Shown here: positions 58,564 through 64,000 of the stretch, one piece after another
Position numbering within the stretch: position 1 is the first letter of the stretch
Layout of the letters: each line of letters begins with the position of its first letter
Source of the DNA: Streptomyces sp. I05A-00742
Lineage (GTDB): Bacteria; Actinomycetota; Actinomycetes; Streptomycetales; Streptomycetaceae
Direction of reading: 5' to 3'
NCBI RefSeq assembly: GCF_013055795.1
Contig: NZ_JABETO010000029.1
Span: forward strand, 1-64,000
Length of the DNA: 64,000 nucleotides
Notes under the pieces: generated by a model
Database searches by the model: none
Told to the model about the DNA's origin: nothing
What the model saw: the letters and a program-made list of their open reading frames with translations, nothing else
Translations under genes and position numbers: made by a program

Positions 58564-59418
58564 TCAACTTGCGCGGCCCGCCCGCCGGTTGACCGACACG
58601 TCCCACGTAGCGGCGACCGCTTCCCGGTACGCCTCCAGCGCGGGCCGGGGGGCGCGGCCCAGGAGGGTGCGCAGGGCGTTGTCCTCGATCCCGCCGCCGT
58701 CCAGGAAGCCGCCGGCGATCGCCGAGTACGTGCCCACCAGCATCGGCACCTGGTACGGCAGGGCGTCGCCCGCGGCGATGATCGCCTCGCGGGTCGCGCC
58801 CAGCGAGCTGGGCTCGTACGTGCCCCCGATCGCCTCCGCCAGGTCGGCCCCGCCCAGGGCCCGCTCGCCGACGAGCTCGTACACCCGCCCCGCGTGCCGC
58901 TCCGGCGCGGCCGCCACCGCCGCCGCCACGGCCGCGAGGTCGGCACGGGCCACCGCGGCCAGCCGGCCCCCGCCCAGGGGAGCGGTGATGGTGCCGTTGG
59001 GGGCCGGGGCCGCGATGCCGGCCAGGAACTCGGCGTAGAGACCGTTGCGCAGCACCGTCCAGGCCAGCGGGCTCCGGGCGAGGCGGCGCTCCGTCCAGCG
59101 GTGGGCGAGCGCGTAGGGCAGGTGGTCGCCGTCGCCGCTGAGGCTGGTGTAGACGACGTGGCGCACCCCCGCCTTCTCGGCCGCCGCTATCGCGCTGTCG
59201 TGCCGGGCGATGACGACGTCGTCCTCGCCGTACCCGGCGGAGATGAGCAGCAGGGTGTCGACGCCGGTGAAGTCGAGCGAGGACGGGTCGTCGAAATCGA
59301 CGCGCCGCTCGGCGGCGGAGCCGGGGGTGCGCGTGCCGCGTACGACGTCGTCGCGTCCGGACAGTTCCTCGACGACGAGCTGCCCGAGCGCGCCGCCGGC
59401 ACCGGTGACCAGAATCAT
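58564..59418 (-). CDS. NmrA-like SDR, quinone oxidoreductase QorB/YtfG type
   Basis: A 284-residue atypical short-chain dehydrogenase. Dinucleotide motif V-T-G-A-G-G-A-L-G at 4-12, and L-L-L-I-S-A, H-V-V-Y-T-S-L-S and W-T-V-L-R-N-G-L-Y typical of QorB/NmrA-like NADPH:quinone reductases. Divergent from an HxlR regulator, the same arrangement as ytfG/ytfH in E. coli, which supports the assignment. It probably detoxifies quinones or reactive carbonyls. ATG at 59418. Confidence 0.88.
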   Translation of the reverse strand: MILVTGAGGALGQLVVEELSGRDDVVRGTRTPGSAAERRVDFDDPSSLDFTGVDTLLLISAGYGEDDVVIARHDSAIAAAEKAGVRHVVYTSLSGDGDHLPYALAHRWTERRLARSPLAWTVLRNGLYAEFLAGIAAPAPNGTITAPLGGGRLAAVARADLAAVAAAVAAAPERHAGRVYELVGERALGGADLAEAIGGTYEPSSLGATREAIIAAGDALPYQVPMLVGTYSAIAGGFLDGGGIEDNALRTLLGRAPRPALEAYREAVAATWDVSVNRRAGRAS

Positions 59419-59489
59419 GGAATGTCCCTCCTGAGCTGTGTGTTTCCATTTTCGGGAGCGAACGCCGCATCCCGTAAGGAGGCACTTTG

Positions 59490-59942
59490 ATGTCAGTAGG
59501 GCACACCGCGGTAACCACCCCGCGGACCGGTGAGCCCGTGACCGAGCCCGTGATCGCCTGTGACACGCCGCAGGAGGAGTGCGGTGTACGCGACGTCCTG
59601 GACCGGCTCGGCGACAAGTGGTCGGTGTACGTGATCGTCGAACTCGCCTCCGGCATACGGCGCTTCAGGGAACTGCAGCGCGCCGTCCCCGGCAACATCT
59701 CCCAGCGCATGCTCACCCTCACCGTCCGGCGCCTGGAGCGCGACGGACTGGTGCGGCGGACCGTGTACCCCACCGTCCCGCCCCAGGTCGAGTACCAGCT
59801 GACCGACACGGGCCACAGCCTCACCCACCTCGTCAAGGCCCTGGCCGACTGGTCGATCGCCCACCGCCCCACCATCGCCGCCTCCCAGACGGCCTGGGAC
59901 GCCGCCCACACGGAGCCGCCGACCACCGGCGCACCCTCCTGA
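59490..59942 (+). CDS. HxlR-family regulator (QorR/YtfH type)
   Basis: A 150-residue winged-helix regulator: D-V-L-D-R-L-G-D-K-W-S-V at about 36-47, R-F-R-E-L-Q-R near 59-65, and the HxlR signature I-S-Q-R-M-L-T-L-T-V-R-x-L-E-x-D-G near 71-87. Two cysteines just before the domain (A-C-D-T-P-Q-E-E-C) match the position of the redox-sensing cysteine of QorR. ATG at 59490 follows AAGGAGG. Divergent 71-base gap with the quinone reductase gene, which it likely represses until oxidised. Confidence 0.88.
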   Translation: MSVGHTAVTTPRTGEPVTEPVIACDTPQEECGVRDVLDRLGDKWSVYVIVELASGIRRFRELQRAVPGNISQRMLTLTVRRLERDGLVRRTVYPTVPPQVEYQLTDTGHSLTHLVKALADWSIAHRPTIAASQTAWDAAHTEPPTTGAPS

Positions 59943-60004
59943 CCTTCGCCGCCCCATGCGTGGACCCCGCGATCAACATGATGGCCCGCCTCGCCCCCAG
60001 GGCC

Positions 60005-60268
60005 TCAGCGGCCGGAGGCGGGAGCCACGAACAGTCTGCCCAGCCGCCCGATCTCCTTCCCGCCCTGATCGATCGTCATCTTCCCCAGCCGGCCTTCCAT
60101 CCCCAGGAGGCCACTGCCGGGAGCAGGGGGAGAGCCAGCCGCATACGTCCCCGCCCGACCGGCGGCCTCCGGCGCCCGCGTGACGTCAGCGGAGGCCGGG
60201 ACGGCCGTCGGACAGCGTGCACAGGCAGCAGTGGTGAGGAGGATTCCGGCGCGACGTCGTGCATACAT
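60005..60268 (-). CDS. Doubtful small exported protein
   Basis: An 87-residue frame from ATG 60268 with a signal-like start (R-R-R-A-G-I-L-L-T-T-A-A-C, then V-P-A-S-A) and a tail E-G-R-L-G-K-M-T-I-D-Q-G-G-K. No ribosome-binding site is clear, and the surrounding 1.16 kb (59943-61105) otherwise looks decayed. Kept at low confidence. Confidence 0.3.
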   Translation of the reverse strand: MYARRRAGILLTTAACARCPTAVPASADVTRAPEAAGRAGTYAAGSPPAPGSGLLGMEGRLGKMTIDQGGKEIGRLGRLFVAPASGR

Positions 60269-60618
60269 CGGACGCTTCTTGCGGCAGACAGCAATACCGG
60301 AATCGGGAGATTGGTCCGCTGCGCTCGCCACTGAGGTGGTCTGTCCCTGTTCTGACCTGTCGTCCGTACGACTGGAGCGGATCAGAGAGCCGGCTGCCGC
60401 GCGGAGCGACGCGCCACGGCGACGTCGGTGACGCACGGACGGGCGCTCGGCGCGGCCTCCGCACTCCTGGCCACCACCACCGCGGCCGCCCGGGCGACGC
60501 GCCAGAGGTTGCCGCTGCCCGGCGCGGACGTCACGCGAAGGCGCCCGGCCATGCCGAAGGTCCGCGACGGCTCGTGCCGGCAGGAAAAGTCCGGGCACTC
60601 CTCGGCAGAGCCCTGCGA

Positions 60619-61041
60619 GACCGGCTGCCACGCGCCGTGGTCCTCCGTGCTCGGCGTGACCTCCGTCGCCGGCGGGCTGCTCTGCGACGCGCTGTCCCGG
60701 TCGCCGCCCACGTGGCTGCTGCCCGGCCTGCTCGGGCCCGTGACGGTTCCCGCGGGGCTTGCCCACGACTGGCCCTGGTTGTGCGTGGCCGTCGTCGGCA
60801 CCGGGCTTCACCCCCGCGCCGGCCCTTTCCGCGGTGGACGACGCGGTGAGCCGACTGGCGCCGGCCGGCGCGCGGGGTGAGCCGACCGGACTGCAATCCT
60901 CGGCGCAGAGCACGGCTTTCGCGCTCGGCTCCCCGATCGCCGGGATGGCGATCGACGCCTCGGCGCCGGCGGGCGGCTTCGCGCCGGCCGGCCAGGCCGG
61001 CCTCATCTCCGCGCTGACCGGGTACCTGCTGTCCCGCCGCT
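60619..61041 (+). pseudogene. MFS transporter C-terminal remnant, frameshifted
   Basis: From about 60640 one frame gives membrane-like segments (V-T-S-V-A-G-G-L-L-C-D-A-L, then W-L-L-P-G-L-L-G-P-V-T-V-P-A-G-L). Near 60790 the similarity jumps to another frame reading D-D-A-V-S-R-L-A-P-A-G-A-R-G-E-P-T-G-L-Q and onward to A-L-G-S-P-I-A-G-M-A-I-D, G-L-I-S-A-L-T-G-Y-L-L-S-R-R, a typical end of a 12-helix MFS protein. The N-terminal two-thirds are missing. The part 60269-60600 shows nothing recognisable. Confidence 0.65.
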
Positions 61042-61105
61042 GTCCATCGCCCCTTCCGCCCGCTTCGGTAACCTACGGGCCCGGACCGCGACTTGGAGGG
61101 GTGGC

Positions 61106-61963
61106 ATGGACTCCGTCAGGAAGTTCGACCCGGTCGCCGAACACAACAGGACCCGCGCCGCGCTGAGCGCCGTGGTGAAGCGCCTGGTCCGGCTGTTGCG
61201 CGGCGTTCCCGATCTGGAGGCGGGCTCCGGGGTTCCGGTGTGGACGGTGGGCGACGTCGGTACGCACCTGGCGGCCGTGTATCTCGCGTACGGCTCCGCC
61301 TCGGGCGGCGAGTCCATGGAGTGGGACGGTGTCCTGCCGCCGGGTGACGGGCCGCTCAAGGAGCGGGTCGCGGTGGTGAACGCCGCGTCCATCGACCTCT
61401 TCGGCCGCGGCGAACGCGCCCGGCTCGGCGACGTCCTCACCGAGCGGGCCGAGTCGTTCCTGCGGCTCACCGACGGCCTCGCCCCGGACACTCCCGTCGC
61501 GGCACCGTGGCTGGGACCACAGCTGACCCTCCCGCTGGCGGCCGCGACCGGCATGGTGCTCGGCGAGAGCCTGGTGCACGGCCTGGACATCGCGCGCGGC
61601 GCCGGACTTCCGTGGCCGATCGGCCCGGACGAGGCACGCCTGGTGATCGGCCAGTCGATGCCGGTGATGATGCCGCTGGCCCTGGACACGGCGAAGGCAC
61701 GAGGCGTCGGCATCGCCTTCGACCTCGCCGTCAAGGGCGGCCCGCGGCTGGCGGTCGTCATCGACAACGGGACGGCAACGGTGACCCGCGACGCCCCGCC
61801 GCGTCTGTACGACTGCAGGATCACGGCGACACCGGCCGCCTTCCTCTTGGTCTCCTTCCGGCGCACGCCGATCTGGAAGGCGATCGCACGCGGCGGATTA
61901 CGGGCCGGCGGACGCAGGCCCTGGCTCGCCGGCCGGCTCGGCGAACTCATCGCCACTCCTTGA
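61106..61963 (+). CDS. Maleylpyruvate isomerase-family mycothiol-dependent enzyme
   Basis: A 285-residue DinB/MDMPI-fold protein. The N-terminal helical bundle has W-T-V-G-D-V-G-T-H-L-A (metal-binding His) near 46-56 and E-S-L-V-H-G-L-D-I-A near 153-162 (second His and Asp), followed by a C-terminal SCP2-like domain. Members use mycothiol for isomerisation or detoxification in actinobacteria. ATG at 61106 follows GGAGGGG. The target is unknown. Confidence 0.82.
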   Translation: MDSVRKFDPVAEHNRTRAALSAVVKRLVRLLRGVPDLEAGSGVPVWTVGDVGTHLAAVYLAYGSASGGESMEWDGVLPPGDGPLKERVAVVNAASIDLFGRGERARLGDVLTERAESFLRLTDGLAPDTPVAAPWLGPQLTLPLAAATGMVLGESLVHGLDIARGAGLPWPIGPDEARLVIGQSMPVMMPLALDTAKARGVGIAFDLAVKGGPRLAVVIDNGTATVTRDAPPRLYDCRITATPAAFLLVSFRRTPIWKAIARGGLRAGGRRPWLAGRLGELIATP

Positions 61964-62124
61964 CCGGTGGTGCACAACGCTGGCGTGTGCCGGTCCAGAA
62001 GCGCGACCGGTGTCGTGGAGCGAGCGAACTGCACGCGGTTCCGGGAGTTCAGCCACCGCTCCACTCCAACTCTCCGTGTGCGTACGCGCCATCGATGACC
62101 GGCTGTACGACTGGAGAACGACCG

Positions 62125-62796
62125 TCAGTGCTCCGGAGCGTGGAAAGCGCTGATGAGGGACGGCAGTTCGGTGAGCTCGTCGATGCGGAAGGTCGGCAGT
62201 TCCGCAGCGAGCGGATCGTGCTGTTGGATCACGCCCCAGGGGCCGCGGCGGACGAGAGCGGTGCGCATGCCTGCCGCGACGGCGGGACGGATGTCGTTGT
62301 CCAGCCGGTCCCCCACGTACAGGGTTTCGGCTGCCTCGAAAGGCACCGCTTTCGCGACCCGGGCGAAGAACTCGGGGTCGGGCTTGCTCGCTCCCCAGTC
62401 GTCGGACGTGCCGATGAGCTCGACGTCGTGCTGGAAGAGCTCGCGGAGCAGACCTCCGGCGCGAACCGTCTGATTGCCCGCGATGGCGAGCCACAGTCCG
62501 GAAGCACGGAGTTCGCGCAGCGCGGGCCGGACGTCGTGGTAGAGGTCGGCCTCGCCGAACCACTCCGGCTTCCCGGCAGCCGCGCGCTTCGCCCGCTCGT
62601 CGTCGAGGTCGAAGCCCGGGCGGAAGAACTGGAACGTCTCCCGGTAATCCCTGCCCCGGGCGATGACGGCGCCGAAGACCGCGGCGAAGGTGTGACGCGG
62701 CACGCCCAGCCAGTCCGCCCAGGTTCCGTACTCCCGCGTCTCGTCCACGAGGCATTCACCGACGTCGAAGACCACAGCCCTGATCACGAAGAGCAT
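62125..62796 (-). CDS. HAD-superfamily hydrolase
   Basis: A 223-residue HAD phosphatase-like protein. Motif I F-D-V-G-E at about 10-14 has Asp11 but Gly13 rather than the second Asp usual in phosphatases (D-x-D); motif II A-I-A-G-N-Q-T near 113; motif III lysine in S-K-P-D-P near 140; motif IV Y-V-G-D-R-L-D-N-D near 158-166. A helical cap lies between. Loss of the second Asp suggests a dehalogenase-like or altered activity. ATG at 62796; a GTG nine bases in is an alternative. Confidence 0.8.
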   Translation of the reverse strand: MLFVIRAVVFDVGECLVDETREYGTWADWLGVPRHTFAAVFGAVIARGRDYRETFQFFRPGFDLDDERAKRAAAGKPEWFGEADLYHDVRPALRELRASGLWLAIAGNQTVRAGGLLRELFQHDVELIGTSDDWGASKPDPEFFARVAKAVPFEAAETLYVGDRLDNDIRPAVAAGMRTALVRRGPWGVIQQHDPLAAELPTFRIDELTELPSLISAFHAPEH

Positions 62797-63011
62797 CGTA
62801 GGGCGACCCTGCCCGGGGCCACACCGGCACGGGACATCAGCCCACCGCAACCCCCGCGCCAAACAGCCACGATCGCAGCAGCGATGAGAGGGTGCCGTCT
62901 TCTCAGGGGTACGACCGATGAGGTCAGGGCCGATGGGGGATCGGGGCCGAACTGGACCTGATGGCCCGCCTCGCCGACCTGCGGCTGCGCGGCCGCTGGG
63001 AGCACGCCCGC

Positions 63012-63239
63012 TCAGCAGCCAGACGTCTGCCTGTGCGGATGCTTCTCCAGATGGCCGCCCCACGCAGCGCGGTACCAGGCAGTCCGCTCCGGCAGTCCGG
63101 CCGCCTGGCAGACCTTGATCTTGTCCTTGTACCGGCGGCAGATGCCGCACTCTTCGGGCGCGGGGTACATGCGCGGGCCGCTGGAATGAGGGGCGGAGAC
63201 GATGGGGCCCAGACTCCACATCGGCGGGGGAAAGTTCAC
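63012..63239 (-). CDS. Small zinc-binding-type protein (CxxC)
   Basis: A 75-residue frame starting with GTG at 63239, with GAGGGGG six bases before it, overlapping the stop of a 33-codon upstream frame (GTGA). It contains E-E-C-G-I-C-R-R-Y-K-D-K, a later single Cys and W-G-G-H-L-E-K-H-P-H, so C-x2-C plus H-x3-H could hold zinc. Streptomyces carry many such short proteins beside XRE/DUF genes. Function unknown. Confidence 0.6.
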   Translation of the reverse strand: MNFPPPMWSLGPIVSAPHSSGPRMYPAPEECGICRRYKDKIKVCQAAGLPERTAWYRAAWGGHLEKHPHRQTSGC

Positions 63240-63337
63240 GGGTTTCCCCCTCGCCCATGGTCGACGGAGACGCGTCCGTACGTCACTCGCGGAACTTCCG
63301 CCCAAGGGTTCTGTAGCTCGCACAGGGTGGGCTCCAT
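63236..63337 (-). CDS. Very small protein coupled to the CxxC gene
   Basis: 33 codons from ATG 63337, preceded by GAGGAGAC, reading M-E-P-T-L-C-E-L-Q-N-P-W-A-E-V-P and ending at a TGA that overlaps the next start. Too short for homology by eye. It may be a leader or a real micro-protein. The 192 bases from here to 63530 hold an imperfect inverted repeat (TTGCGCGAGTTTGC / GCAAACCTGCGCAA, about 63434-63508) but no gene. Confidence 0.5.
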   Translation of the reverse strand: MEPTLCELQNPWAEVPRVTYGRVSVDHGRGGNP

Positions 63338-63529
63338 GCGTCTCCTCTCTGTGCCGCATCTCAGTGCGGGTCCCTTGCCTGCTCGGTTCGTGGACGAACC
63401 TAGAACCGGCGCCGGCCAACCTCCAAGGCGATTGCGCGAGTTTGCAGCAAGCCGGTTACGCGCTTGAACGCCGCCTCGACCATCGATACGTCACGCAAAC
63501 CTGCGCAAGTAAGCGGACGGAGAGCAGCC

Positions 63530-63790
63530 ATGAAGCTACGGTTCCTTGGCAAGAACTCCACCCCTGGAGACAGCCCGACCCTGTACGCCACCGACCAGTG
63601 CAGCTACGTCATTCAAGGCTGGAAGGTCTTCGCCGACGACTTGCTCATGCGGCTGCCGGAGATGCTTGGCTCGGAAGCCCTGCGGCAGATGAGCATGCCC
63701 GACTACGAGACCTGCATCGAGGTCCCCAAGTCCTCGATCACGGCCCTACTGGAGGAAGACAGTGGACCTGATCACTCCCGCACAGCGTGA
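63530..63790 (+). CDS. Small conserved Streptomyces protein preceding DUF6879 gene
   Basis: An 86-residue protein beginning M-K-L-R-F-L-G-K-N-S-T-P-G-D-S-P-T-L-Y-A-T, with S-Y-V-I-Q-G-W-K-V and E-V-P-K-S. This is the typical small partner gene found just before DUF6879 genes, often near XRE-DUF5753 regulators. ATG at 63530 follows GGAG. Its end overlaps the next start by 29 bases. Function unknown. Confidence 0.75.
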   Translation: MKLRFLGKNSTPGDSPTLYATDQCSYVIQGWKVFADDLLMRLPEMLGSEALRQMSMPDYETCIEVPKSSITALLEEDSGPDHSRTA

Positions 63791-64000
63791 CGAGCTGTTC
63801 GACAGCTTCGAGCGGGATGCCTTCCACCTGGAGCTGCGGGACGACTACGGATCTCCCGTCGAGGACACGCCGTACGCCCGCTGGCAACGGGGTCAGGCCG
63901 ACGACTACACGTGGCTCGGCCCTTGGATGGCGCTCATGAAGCGCGTCACGGGTGAGGGCAGGACAGTGCGTCGCGTGCGGGTGGTCTCCGAACCGCACAG
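63762..64000 (+). CDS. DUF6879-family protein, cut by window end
   Basis: Starts at GTG 63762 (GGAGG seven bases upstream), reading V-D-L-I-T-P-A-Q-R-D-E-L-F-D-S-F-E-R-D-A-F, then L-E-L-R-D-D-Y and W-L-G-P-W, R-V-R-V-V-S-E-P-H at the edge. The pattern matches DUF6879, a Streptomyces family of unknown role. The remaining part lies outside the window. Confidence 0.75.
   Translation, partial: MDLITPAQRDELFDSFERDAFHLELRDDYGSPVEDTPYARWQRGQADDYTWLGPWMALMKRVTGEGRTVRRVRVVSEPH

Overview
The window is 64 kb of very GC-rich actinobacterial DNA. Strong third-position GC bias, many GTG starts, long antisense open frames, and families such as AllR, SAV_915, XRE-DUF5753, DUF6879 and mycothiol-dependent enzymes all point to a Streptomyces chromosome. 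The gene order (sugar ABC transporter and ROK kinase, allantoin genes with AllR, malate synthase, urate genes, then hyi-glxR-gcl and acyl-CoA ligases) resembles, from memory, the SCO626x to SCO619x part of the S. coelicolor chromosome. No rRNA, tRNA, CRISPR array, replication origin or intact insertion sequence was seen.

Layout. 1-4.6 kb: a partial PcaD-like hydrolase, an IS3-type transposase remnant, and a three-gene set (FAD monooxygenase, type I extradiol dioxygenase, AraC regulator) that looks like a small aromatic-ring-cleavage unit. 4.7-10.6 kb: a carbohydrate ABC importer (binding protein, permease, ATPase), a ROK sugar kinase and a GntR regulator. 10.8-14.8 kb: a LysE exporter, an Eda-like protein, a secreted RNase Sa-type ribonuclease, an XRE-cupin regulator with a small membrane protein, and a TenA-like protein.

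14.8-41.8 kb is the functional core: complete purine-ring salvage for carbon and nitrogen. An NCS2 purine permease and an oxoguanine/guanine deaminase-type hydrolase feed uricase; a fused OHCU decarboxylase-HIU hydrolase gives allantoin; allantoinase and allantoicase (regulator AllR) give glyoxylate. Glyoxylate is used by malate synthase, or by carboligase (gcl), hydroxypyruvate isomerase (hyi) and tartronate semialdehyde reductase (glxR). Two short inverted-repeat motifs recur upstream of these genes and may tie them into one regulon. Inserted between the urate genes and hyi are an ArsR-MFS pair, a secreted serine hydrolase, a small regulator pair, and a stand-alone iterative type I polyketide synthase (KS-AT-DH/TH-ACP, no KR) preceded by a transposase-derived gene and an AT-rich leader.

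41.9-59.9 kb is mixed accessory and house-keeping: a zinc-ribbon/Mrr-like protein, LysR, a quinone-type reductase, two coupled acyl-CoA ligases, SAV_915, a second-type diaminopimelate decarboxylase, DUF5753 regulator, GNAT, ATC-hydrolase family, MgtC with a possible upstream leader peptide, a secreted FG-GAP serine protease, a PhoD phosphatase without signal peptide, and a divergent QorB/HxlR pair. 59.9-64 kb holds decayed sequence (MFS remnant), a mycothiol-dependent enzyme, a HAD hydrolase, and Streptomyces-type small genes ending in a DUF6879 gene cut by the window.

Three copies of a 150-270 bp intergenic palindromic element sit exactly at gene ends (38.9, 45.2, 51.1 kb). The most unusual protein-level features are a Gcl-type enzyme that carries the canonical ThDP glutamate, an Eda-like aldolase lacking its Schiff-base lysine, a PcaD-like hydrolase with a cysteine nucleophile, and the PKS lodged in a catabolic island. 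All calls are from reading the sequence; no database search was run.
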